Source of the DNA: UBA5078 sp963977405
Lineage (GTDB): Bacteria; Pseudomonadota; Gammaproteobacteria; Pseudomonadales; Pseudohongiellaceae
Assembly: GCA_963977405.1 (NCBI GenBank)
Contig: CAXBOY010000005.1
Coordinates: forward strand, 3,724 to 67,723
Direction of reading: 5' to 3'
Length of the DNA stretch: 64,000 bases
The notes under the pieces were generated by a model that worked only from the letters and a program-made list of their open reading frames with translations, did not search any database and had not been told where the DNA came from. Positions 1 to 8,107 of the stretch are shown one piece after another. Positions within the stretch are counted from its first letter, which is position 1, and each line of letters begins with the position of its first letter. Position numbers and translations under genes: made by a program.

Positions 1-45
1 CGACAATGCAGCAGCACCGCGAAGTCGGGTGCCTCGGTATTTTAA
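1..45 (+). CDS. edd: Probable 3' end of phosphogluconate dehydratase (partial)
   Basis: The window opens inside a reading frame in frame 1 that ends at TAA (43-45). Only 14 residues remain (RQCSSTAKSGASVF). From memory, Edd proteins of Pseudomonas end in a similar pattern of the form R..(A)SSAEQGASAF. The next gene is eda, the usual partner of edd in the Entner-Doudoroff pathway. Edd dehydrates 6-phosphogluconate to KDPG, the substrate of Eda. Both the short match and the context are suggestive only; the upstream sequence would decide it. Confidence 0.55.
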   Translation, partial: RQCSSTAKSGASVF

Positions 46-92
46 TTTTCGTCCGTATTAAGACTATTTGAGAATCCTATGGAGACGAGGCG

Positions 93-716
93 ATGAGCCC
101 GATTAAAGAGCAGTTGTTGAAGGTGAGGGTGATGCCAGTGCTGACCGTCCACTCGGAGGCTCAAGCGCTAGCGGTATGTGACGCCTTAGCCGCAGGAGGC
201 ATACTCGCAGTGGAGATTACGCTGCGCACGTCGGCGGCCCTAGCCGCTATTCGTGCCGTCAAGGCTGCGCGGCCGGACTTCTGCGTGGCGGCCGGCACTG
301 TTCGAACGCCAGAGGATATGGAGACTGTCGCGGCGGCAGGTGTCGATTTCGCAGTCAGCCCAGGTTGGAGTCCAAGCTTATCGGCCGCAGCCAACGCGCT
401 CGGGCTACCATTCCTACCTGGCGTGAGTACGGCCTCGGAGATCATCCAAGGCAGTGAATGTGGGCATCATTGCTTCAAGCTTTACCCAGCAGAGGCAGTA
501 GGGGGGATCCCTCTACTCAAGGCGCTTGCCGGGCCCTTTGCGGACGTTGAGTTCTGTCCGACTGGGGGAATAGGCGCGCATAATTATCGCGACTATTTGG
601 CCCTGCCCAATGTATTGTGTATAGGCGGCTCTTGGATGGTGGACACGAAGCTAATCGAGGCACAGCAGTGGGACGAGATCGAGAGTCTATCCCGAGAATG
701 TATGGCATTGGGTTAG
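93..716 (+). CDS. eda: KDPG aldolase (2-dehydro-3-deoxy-phosphogluconate aldolase)
   Basis: A class I aldolase that splits KDPG into pyruvate and glyceraldehyde 3-phosphate, the last step of the Entner-Doudoroff pathway; it is cytosolic. The 207-residue length is normal for the family. The Schiff-base lysine lies in CFKLYPAE (K129), the conserved acidic residue in VEITLRT (E41), and the phosphate-binding segment FCPTGGI follows near residue 154. The ATG at 93 is preceded by GGAGACGAGG. It lies 47 bases after a probable edd tail and 39 bases before glk, so all three are probably co-transcribed. Identification is secure. Confidence 0.95.
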   Translation: MSPIKEQLLKVRVMPVLTVHSEAQALAVCDALAAGGILAVEITLRTSAALAAIRAVKAARPDFCVAAGTVRTPEDMETVAAAGVDFAVSPGWSPSLSAAANALGLPFLPGVSTASEIIQGSECGHHCFKLYPAEAVGGIPLLKALAGPFADVEFCPTGGIGAHNYRDYLALPNVLCIGGSWMVDTKLIEAQQWDEIESLSRECMALG

Positions 717-755
717 TAGAGCAAGGGCGCGGTGCGCAATAAGAGATCGAGGTGA

Positions 756-1748
756 ATGTTGAGTGCGCAGGATTTGTTAAATCAGGGCTGCTATGTATTG
801 GCGGATATTGGCGGCACTAATGCACGCTTTGCCTATGTGACTGAGAGCGATGCCTCATTACAGTGCGTGCACAGCTATGCGTGCTCCGAATACGAGCGTT
901 TCGAAGACACCCTAATTGCCTATATTGCGCGGCTTGAACAAACCGCTGCACCAAAACCTAGTAGTATTTGCCTAGCTGTGGCCGCAGCGGTGCACACCGA
1001 CACCATTAAGATGACGAATTCCCCTTGGCAATTCAGCCGCAAGGCACTAAGTGAGCTAGTCAATCTACCTATTGCGGTCCTCAACGATTTCAGTGCTCAG
1101 GCTTATTGCCTTACCGACTTGGAACATGCGAATGTGCAGTGGTGGCAGCAAGCGCTGCCAAGTCACACTCTGGCTAAGCCTGCCCTACATGCCCGCAGTA
1201 TTTTAGGGCCGGGCACCGGCTTCGGCGGTTCCACAATCCTCCCCAGTGGGGAAATCCTAGAGTCTGAGCCTGGTCATCTCTCCTTCGCACCCGTAAATTC
1301 CCACGAAGCGGCGCTGTTAACGCTGCTATGGAAGCGCTTCCCGCGAATATCGATTGAACACCTGCTTTCTGGCCCGGGCCTTGCAAATCTGTATTGGGCG
1401 AATGCGCAGCTACTGCATCTGGATGGCGAGCTGCTTGCCGCGGATATAGTGGCCGGTGCGGAGCGGGGCGATGAATTGTGTCTCCAGAGCATCGCTGATT
1501 TCACTGGTATCATGGGCTCCGTTTGTGGGGATATTGCCTTAGTGACTGGCAGCTTATCTGGCTTGTTCCTGTCTGGAGCGATGCTGACAAAGATGGACCG
1601 ACTTTTTGATCAAAGGCTCTTTATGACGCGATTTACAGACAAGGGGCCTTTTTCCTCCTGGTGTAGCAGTGTGCCGGTAGGTCGTATCCGCGCAGATTAT
1701 CCCGGTCTTTTAGGCTGCGCCGCCTTTTGTAGGTCCTTTCATGACTAG
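756..1748 (+). CDS. glk: Glucokinase
   Basis: ATP-dependent phosphorylation of glucose to glucose 6-phosphate, giving the entry substrate for both the Entner-Doudoroff branch upstream and the glycogen genes downstream. The 330-residue protein is of the bacterial Glk type. It has the phosphate-binding DIGGTNARFA (17-26), the catalytic Asp in NDFSAQ (D111), the adenosine segment LGPGTGFGGS (150-159) and the sugar-binding EPGH (171-174). The cysteine-rich zinc signature of ROK kinases is absent. GAGGTGA directly before the ATG is the ribosome site, though the spacing is short; a TTG one codon later is possible. The 3' end overlaps malQ by 8 bases, suggesting translational coupling. Confidence 0.93.
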   Translation: MLSAQDLLNQGCYVLADIGGTNARFAYVTESDASLQCVHSYACSEYERFEDTLIAYIARLEQTAAPKPSSICLAVAAAVHTDTIKMTNSPWQFSRKALSELVNLPIAVLNDFSAQAYCLTDLEHANVQWWQQALPSHTLAKPALHARSILGPGTGFGGSTILPSGEILESEPGHLSFAPVNSHEAALLTLLWKRFPRISIEHLLSGPGLANLYWANAQLLHLDGELLAADIVAGAERGDELCLQSIADFTGIMGSVCGDIALVTGSLSGLFLSGAMLTKMDRLFDQRLFMTRFTDKGPFSSWCSSVPVGRIRADYPGLLGCAAFCRSFHD

Positions 1749-3960
1749 CCTTCCCGAGTACTCGATCTTCCTCCAAGCATGCGAAGCGCTCACCGCTGCG
1801 CAACGCGCGCAAGTCGAGGAATTACTGCGGCTACACTCAGTTGCCAGCGAGTACATCGAATATTCGGGGCATATCGCGCAGATTCCGTTTAGTGACCGTT
1901 TCGATATCCTTTTGTTCAAGGGCTTGGACCTAATCACAGATAAGTTCGTCGATCCTAGGAAGTTGGACGCCACGCTAACTATGGCGCGCGAAAATCAATG
2001 GCAGGCCACTCTTTCCCCAGCCAATATTCTCAGCCCAGGCGGGCGCGAAACCGTGTGTCTACGTCTTCCCAACACCGCTCTAGACTGCGCTTGGCAGTGG
2101 GAAGTGCAATGCGAAGATGGCAGCAGCTTTACGCAGGAGTTTATCCCGCAGCACTTGCCGTGCTCTGGCGAAGGGGGGCTAGAGGGTATTGCGCAAAGTG
2201 CGCGCGAACTGGCATTAGCGCCTTTCCTCAATGGTGTGCTGCCCATCGGCTATCACCGCTTACTATTGCGCTGTCTAGATGAGGCAGTGTGTACGTCGCA
2301 TCGATTAGAAGGGCTAGAGGCGGATTTAATAGTCGCGCCGGCTAGGGCTTTTGAGCCGGATTGGGCGCTGTCGGGACAACGGCTATGGGGTTTCTCAGTG
2401 CAGCTTTACAGCCTGCGCTCGCAGCGCAACTGGGGCATTGGCGACTTCACGGATCTATCCGCACTTATCGACTGTGCGAGCAACAAAAAGGCGAGTTTCA
2501 TCGTATTGAACCCTTTGCATATATTGGATGCCAATGCCCCACAGCACTGCAGCCCCTATAGTCCCAACGATCGGCGGCGCCTCAATACCCTCTACATCGA
2601 TGCGGAGCGCGAGGTGGAGTTCCTAGCCTCCCCGCAACTCCGCGATATGGTCGCCGACCCCAAGTGGCACGACCGCCTTGCACAGCTGCGCAGCGGCGAT
2701 AGCATCGACTATGTGGCTGTGGCCGAGTGTAAGCGTGAAATTTTCGTGCAAATGTTTCGCTATTTCGTCGCTGAGCATCTTGATAAGAATACTGCTCGTG
2801 CGCGCATGTTTAGTGCCTTTGTAGAGGCGCAGGGACTTCGCTTGAAGGAGTTTGCTCAGTATGAGGCAGAGCGCCTACGCAGTATCGATGGTCTAGAGAC
2901 TGAGGCCGACCCGCGCTTCGCGATGTATCTACAGTGGCTAGCGGAGTCGCAGTTCGAGGCCTGTCAGCAACTGGCGAAGCATAAAGGCATGCGTATCGGA
3001 CTGGTGCGGGACTTGGCAGTAGGCGGAGATGGCGGCGGGGCAGAGGTAAATCTGAATAAAAATTTGTACTGCGAGCTTGCTAGTATCGGCGCGCCACCGG
3101 ATCCGCTGGCCCCGCAAGGTCAGAACTGGGGATTGCCCCCGGTGGACCCTAATGCCTTGCGTGCTAGTGGCTACCGTCATTTTATCGAGTTATTGCGTAG
3201 CAACATGGCCCATTGTGGCGCTCTACGCATCGACCATGTAATGGCTTTGATGCGACTTTGGTGGTGTCCACGCTATCCCGGTCGCGGCGTCGGGGCCTAT
3301 GTGCATTACAACGTCGATGAACTATTTGCTATCCTGCGTCTCGAGAGTTTACGTAGTCGATGTGTCGTGATCGGCGAGGATTTGGGCGTGGTTCCGCCGG
3401 AAGTGAGAACTTATATCAATTCCTCAGCTATATTCTCTAACTCATTATTTTATTTCGAAAAATATGACGGTTATCATTTCAAAAAACCGGAGCATTACAA
3501 TCCGAAATCTCTAGCGATGGTTGCTAATCATGATGTGCCCACTTTAGCCGCTTGGTGGAATGGTGCCGATCTGAGATTGCGATATGAGTTGGAGCTGATC
3601 AAGACTGAGGACGAGCTAGATCAGCAATTGCACGCCCGCCGTGAGGAGAAGTATCAGGTGCTGCACTGGCTTGGTGAGCAGTGGTTACTGCCCTCGCAAT
3701 GGCAAGGCGACAGCGAAAGCAAAGTATTCGATCGCATTTTGTGTGCTGCGATTTTTCGCTGTTGCGCGCGTAGCACAGCACAGATGGTGTCGGTGCAACT
3801 TGAGGACCTTGCACTATTAGAGACACCCATCAATATCCCAGGCACTAGTAGTGAATACCCCAACTGGCGCCGTCGCTTACCCGCCGATGTTTCGGCACTA
3901 ATTGATTCAGAGTTCGGGAGCAAATTGCTCTACGGATTTAGCGAAGAAAGGAATCTGTAA
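1741..3960 (+). CDS. malQ: 4-alpha-glucanotransferase (amylomaltase)
   Basis: A GH77 enzyme that transfers alpha-1,4-glucan segments between maltodextrins and releases glucose, which recycles the short chains left by GlgP and GlgX. At 739 residues it is a normal MalQ with an N-terminal extension before the barrel. The catalytic residues are visible: nucleophile in RIDHVMAL (D498), acid/base in GEDLGVV (E546) and the transition-state Asp in ANHDVPT (D598). It overlaps glk by 8 bases and glgB by one base (TAATG), so it sits inside the glycogen operon rather than in a maltose regulon; no mal transport genes are seen. Confidence 0.93.
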   Translation: MTSLPEYSIFLQACEALTAAQRAQVEELLRLHSVASEYIEYSGHIAQIPFSDRFDILLFKGLDLITDKFVDPRKLDATLTMARENQWQATLSPANILSPGGRETVCLRLPNTALDCAWQWEVQCEDGSSFTQEFIPQHLPCSGEGGLEGIAQSARELALAPFLNGVLPIGYHRLLLRCLDEAVCTSHRLEGLEADLIVAPARAFEPDWALSGQRLWGFSVQLYSLRSQRNWGIGDFTDLSALIDCASNKKASFIVLNPLHILDANAPQHCSPYSPNDRRRLNTLYIDAEREVEFLASPQLRDMVADPKWHDRLAQLRSGDSIDYVAVAECKREIFVQMFRYFVAEHLDKNTARARMFSAFVEAQGLRLKEFAQYEAERLRSIDGLETEADPRFAMYLQWLAESQFEACQQLAKHKGMRIGLVRDLAVGGDGGGAEVNLNKNLYCELASIGAPPDPLAPQGQNWGLPPVDPNALRASGYRHFIELLRSNMAHCGALRIDHVMALMRLWWCPRYPGRGVGAYVHYNVDELFAILRLESLRSRCVVIGEDLGVVPPEVRTYINSSAIFSNSLFYFEKYDGYHFKKPEHYNPKSLAMVANHDVPTLAAWWNGADLRLRYELELIKTEDELDQQLHARREEKYQVLHWLGEQWLLPSQWQGDSESKVFDRILCAAIFRCCARSTAQMVSVQLEDLALLETPINIPGTSSEYPNWRRRLPADVSALIDSEFGSKLLYGFSEERNL

Positions 3961-5954
3961 TGAGCAGCAAACCCCGCACGCCTGCGAAAAAGACAGCGGC
4001 GAAGCGTAGCAAGAACGAAAAACTTAGCAGCACGCCGCAGGCGGCAGCTGAGCCCCTATTACTCGATGTTGAGGATCTCTATCTTTTCAATCGAGGAGAG
4101 CAGGAGCGAGCCTATCGTTTCCTCGGCGCGAAGCATTTTGAGCTCGATGGCGTTGCCGGTGTACTTTTCGCACTCTGGGCGCCTTCTGCGCGCAGTGTCG
4201 CGGTAGTAGGGGATTTCAATGCTTGGAATCCAGATCGCCATCCCATGCGAGTGCATGCCGGGTTCGGCGTGTGGGAGTGTTTTATCCCCGGAGCAAGCGC
4301 TGGGCAGTGCTATAAATATCAGTTAATCAGCGCTCAGGGGGAAGTATTGCCCTGGAAGGCAGACCCCTATGCCCAGGCCACTCAACTGCGCCCAGAGAAC
4401 GCCTCTATAGTGCCCGAACAATCTCATTATGAGTGGGGCGATGCCGAGTGGGTAGAGCGACGCAGTAAAAGCGAGCTACACCAATCCCAGATGATGATCT
4501 ACGAGGTGCATGCCGGGTCATGGCGGCGGCACTGGCATGATGATGGTTTCCTTAGCTATCACGAGTTGGCCGAGCAATTGGTCGCCTATGTGAAGGATAT
4601 GGGTTTCACCCATATACAGTTCATGCCGATGAGCGAGTTCCCCTTCGATGGCTCCTGGGGCTATCAACCGGTCGGTTTGTACTCGCCGACGCGCCGTTTT
4701 GGTACGCCAGACGATTTTCGTTACCTCATCGATCAGGCTCACCAACAAGGGCTTGGCGTGTTATTGGACTGGGTGCCTGCGCACTTTCCCTCGGATGAAC
4801 ATGGTTTGGCCAACTTCGATGGTACATGCCTTTACGAACACGCCGATCCGAGGCAGGGCTTTCATCCGGACTGGAATACCTTGATCTTTAATTATGGGCG
4901 AGCGGAGGTAATCAGTTATCTACTCAGTAACGCGTTCTATTGGCTAGACGAGTTCCATGTCGATGGACTGCGCTTCGATGCCGTCGCCTCGATGCTGTAT
5001 CTGAATTACAGTCGCGAGGAGGGCGAATGGCTGCCGAATCAATACGGAGGCATCGAAAACCTAGAGGCGATCAACCTGCTTAAGCAGATCAACGAGCGGG
5101 TCTACCGATATTTCCCTGGCGTAGCCATGATCGCGGAGGAATCCACTGCTTGGCCTGGCGTAACCGATTTCACCTCACGTGGTGGACTAGGCTTCGGCTT
5201 CAAGTGGAATCTGGGTTGGATGAACGACACTCTTCGTTATATGGCACGCGACCCTATCCATCGTCAGTATCATCACTCGGATTTAAGCTTCGGTCTGCTC
5301 TACGCATTCTCCGAAAATTTTATCTTGCCACTGAGTCACGACGAGGTAGTGCACGGCAAACGATCGTTGATCGAGAAGATGCCCGGCGACGACTGGCAGA
5401 AATTCGCTAACCTACGCGCGTATTTCGGCTTCATGTGGAGTCATCCGGGTAAGAAGTTGCTCTTTATGGGGGGTGAGTTCGCGCAACGTAGCGAATGGAA
5501 TCACGACCGTGCCCTCGATTGGTCCTTACTAGACCATGGGTCCCATCTAGGTGTGCAGCGCTTAGTGCGTGATCTCAATAGATTGTGTGCCGCCGAGCCC
5601 GCGTTGCACCAAGGCGATAGCGAAGCAGATTGCTTTGAGTGGATCGACGCCGATGCGCGCGCAGAATCGATATTCGTCTTCCTACGTAAGGCATTGGATA
5701 CAGCGGCGAACTCGGTAGTGACGGTGGTGAATTTTACGCCGACCGCACATAGGCATTACCGTATTGGTGTGCCCGGACCGGGTTTGTATCGAGAATTACT
5801 CAATAGTGATTCTGCCATATACGGCGGCAGTGACACTGGCAATTATGGTGCCGTTAAGGCCGAACAAATGGCGTGGCATGGTCGTCCTTGGTCCATCGTT
5901 ATTACGGTGCCACCTTTGGCCACCATCATGTTTTCACAAACGGGGAATTTATGA
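3960..5954 (+). CDS. glgB: 1,4-alpha-glucan branching enzyme
   Basis: A GH13 enzyme that cuts alpha-1,4 chains and reattaches them as alpha-1,6 branches of glycogen. The 664-residue protein has one CBM48-like beta domain (about 65-165) and a GH13 barrel. Nucleophile D340 is in DGLRFDAV, acid/base E393 in IAEEST and D461 in LSHDEVVHG. It is shorter than E. coli GlgB because the first of the two N-terminal beta domains is missing, as in many branching enzymes. Its first ~22 residues instead form a Lys/Arg-rich tail (KPRTPAKKTAAKRSK). The start overlaps the malQ stop (TAATG), and the stop overlaps glgX (ATGA). Confidence 0.94.
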   Translation: MSSKPRTPAKKTAAKRSKNEKLSSTPQAAAEPLLLDVEDLYLFNRGEQERAYRFLGAKHFELDGVAGVLFALWAPSARSVAVVGDFNAWNPDRHPMRVHAGFGVWECFIPGASAGQCYKYQLISAQGEVLPWKADPYAQATQLRPENASIVPEQSHYEWGDAEWVERRSKSELHQSQMMIYEVHAGSWRRHWHDDGFLSYHELAEQLVAYVKDMGFTHIQFMPMSEFPFDGSWGYQPVGLYSPTRRFGTPDDFRYLIDQAHQQGLGVLLDWVPAHFPSDEHGLANFDGTCLYEHADPRQGFHPDWNTLIFNYGRAEVISYLLSNAFYWLDEFHVDGLRFDAVASMLYLNYSREEGEWLPNQYGGIENLEAINLLKQINERVYRYFPGVAMIAEESTAWPGVTDFTSRGGLGFGFKWNLGWMNDTLRYMARDPIHRQYHHSDLSFGLLYAFSENFILPLSHDEVVHGKRSLIEKMPGDDWQKFANLRAYFGFMWSHPGKKLLFMGGEFAQRSEWNHDRALDWSLLDHGSHLGVQRLVRDLNRLCAAEPALHQGDSEADCFEWIDADARAESIFVFLRKALDTAANSVVTVVNFTPTAHRHYRIGVPGPGLYRELLNSDSAIYGGSDTGNYGAVKAEQMAWHGRPWSIVITVPPLATIMFSQTGNL

Positions 5955-8107
5955 AGCAAGCAGTATCCCTAGTACCGGGCAACGCATATCCACTAGGGGC
6001 AACTTGGGATGGTGAGGGCGTAAATTTTGCGTTGTTCTCTGCCAATGCAGAGCGCGTCGAGTTGTGTCTATTCACGCCCGATGGTTCGCGCGAAATTCAG
6101 CGGCTCGAGATGCCGCGTCTGACTAATCAAGTCTGGCATGGTTATCTTCCCAAGGCAGGGCCAGGCACCGTATACGCTTATCGGGTGCATGGGCCTTGGC
6201 AGATTCACATGGGGCATCGTTTCAACGCTAATAAAATTTCACTTGACCCTTATTGCAGGCAGCTCGTAGGGAAATTCCAGTGGTCCGATGCGCACTACGG
6301 TTTCGACATCAATCATGTCGACAAGGACTTGAAGTTCGATAAACGCGACAATAAAGCCTTCATGCCTAAATGCGTGGTGGTTGAAGATATCTCCGGCAAC
6401 ACTCGAACAAGTCATCGAATTCCTTTGTCCAAGACGGTCCTCTACGAGACTCACGTGCGGGGCTTTACTATATCGCACCCGGGCATTCCGCCGGAACAGC
6501 GTGGCTGCTTCGCAGGCATGGCCAATGATCAAGTGATCGCCTATCTGAAAGCAATGGGCATCACCTCGGTAGAGTTAATGCCCGTTCAGAGTTTCATCAG
6601 CGAGCATTTCTTGAACGAGAAGGGTCTGGTGAATTATTGGGGTTATAACAGTCTGTGTTTTTTCGCCCCCCATCAAGCCTATATGAGTAGCAACTCGATT
6701 CTCGAGGTGCGCAAAATGGTGGATGCATTCCACGAGGCTGGCATCGAGGTGATACTGGATGTCGTTTTCAACCACACTGCAGAGGGCGGACGGCTTGGCC
6801 CAAGTTTCTCTTATCGTGGCATCGACAACTTGTCCTATTACCGCCTGCAACCCGAAGACAAGCGTTTCTATATTAACGATACGGGCTGCGGCAACACCCT
6901 GAATATGATGCATCCGCGCGTCGTGCAGATGATTATGGACTGCATGCGGTATTGGGCCAGCGCGATGCAGGTGGATGGCTTCCGTTTCGATCTAGCACCT
7001 GTCTTGGGAAGGGAGTCCTATGGCTTCGATCAAGGCAGTGGTTTCTTTGATGCCATGATGCAAGACCCTGTATTAGCTGGCACGAAACTCATAGCGGAGC
7101 CTTGGGACATCGGACCCGGTGGGTATCAACTTGGCCATTTCCCACCAGGGTGGAGCGAGTGGAACGATCGCTACCGCGACACAGTGCGCCGTTTCTGGCG
7201 CGGTGACGCAGGCGTTTTGCCTGAGTTCGCGAGACGCATTCACGGTTCTAGCGATATTTTCGAACACGATGGCCGCAAGCCCTCTGCCAGTATTAATTTC
7301 ATCACAAGCCACGATGGCTTTACCCTGAACGACCTAGTGACCTACCGTGAGCGGCATAATGAAATTAATGGTGAGGATAATCAGGATGGGCATCGAGAGA
7401 ACTATAGCGATAATTTCGGTATAGAAGGTCCCGCTAATGACAAGACAATTAGTGTATTGCGTCAGCGTCAGCAGCGCAATTTCCTCGCGACCCTGCTGCT
7501 ATCCCAGGGCGTCCCAATGCTCTCAGGGGGCGACGAGAGTTGTCGCACCAAGCATGGTAATAATAATTCTTACTGCCAGGACAATGTCATTAACTGGATC
7601 AATTGGGACAAGATCAGCGATGAGGGACGAACGCAGCAGAGGTTCACTGCCCATCTCATTGCTTTGCGCGCGCGCTTCTCCTACCTTTTCTTCGATCGCT
7701 ATGTGCATGAAGCGATGCATGACAACGATCCACAGATTCTTTGGTATAACAATAGTGGCGAGTTAATGCAGGCCAGCCATTGGCAGGAGCATCACGCTCG
7801 CACACTCGGCTGTATGTTAGTGGGGATCGATCCGCAAACTAATCAGCGCGAGCGGGTATTAATAGTCTTCCATGCCGATCGTGGCGCTCTAGGTTTCCGG
7901 CTTCCCATTATAGCGGGTGTAGCGCAATGGAGGATCCTGCTGGATACCGCGACACAATCTGGGGTACCAGACCCTAATAACTGTAAAGTCGTCAATCGCT
8001 TAAATCTATTTTCCTGTTCAACTGTCGTGCTCTTGGCACGTCAAGGCGATTTCACCAAAGAAGAATCCACTGCAACCGCACAGGCCGAGGAATCAATTCA
8101 GTCATGA
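5951..8107 (+). CDS. glgX: Glycogen debranching enzyme
   Basis: A GH13 isoamylase-type enzyme that removes the short alpha-1,6 stubs left after phosphorylase action. A CBM48 domain (about 10-110) precedes the barrel. The catalytic triad is D347 (DGFRFDLA), E383 (IAEPWD) and D455 (TSHDGFT). The reading frame is open further upstream, to 5873, but that would lie inside glgB. The ATG at 5951 gives the family's normal N-terminus (MKQAVSLVPGNAYPLGATWD), 718 residues, and an ATGA overlap with the glgB stop. The 3' end overlaps glgP in the same way (ATGA at 8104), so glgB, glgX and glgP are very likely translationally coupled. Confidence 0.94.
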   Translation: MKQAVSLVPGNAYPLGATWDGEGVNFALFSANAERVELCLFTPDGSREIQRLEMPRLTNQVWHGYLPKAGPGTVYAYRVHGPWQIHMGHRFNANKISLDPYCRQLVGKFQWSDAHYGFDINHVDKDLKFDKRDNKAFMPKCVVVEDISGNTRTSHRIPLSKTVLYETHVRGFTISHPGIPPEQRGCFAGMANDQVIAYLKAMGITSVELMPVQSFISEHFLNEKGLVNYWGYNSLCFFAPHQAYMSSNSILEVRKMVDAFHEAGIEVILDVVFNHTAEGGRLGPSFSYRGIDNLSYYRLQPEDKRFYINDTGCGNTLNMMHPRVVQMIMDCMRYWASAMQVDGFRFDLAPVLGRESYGFDQGSGFFDAMMQDPVLAGTKLIAEPWDIGPGGYQLGHFPPGWSEWNDRYRDTVRRFWRGDAGVLPEFARRIHGSSDIFEHDGRKPSASINFITSHDGFTLNDLVTYRERHNEINGEDNQDGHRENYSDNFGIEGPANDKTISVLRQRQQRNFLATLLLSQGVPMLSGGDESCRTKHGNNNSYCQDNVINWINWDKISDEGRTQQRFTAHLIALRARFSYLFFDRYVHEAMHDNDPQILWYNNSGELMQASHWQEHHARTLGCMLVGIDPQTNQRERVLIVFHADRGALGFRLPIIAGVAQWRILLDTATQSGVPDPNNCKVVNRLNLFSCSTVVLLARQGDFTKEESTATAQAEESIQS

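Noticed and set aside
46..92. HexR operator before eda
   Set aside because: I looked for the TGTAnTTnnAnTACA-type palindrome expected before ED genes and found only AT-rich sequence with no convincing match.
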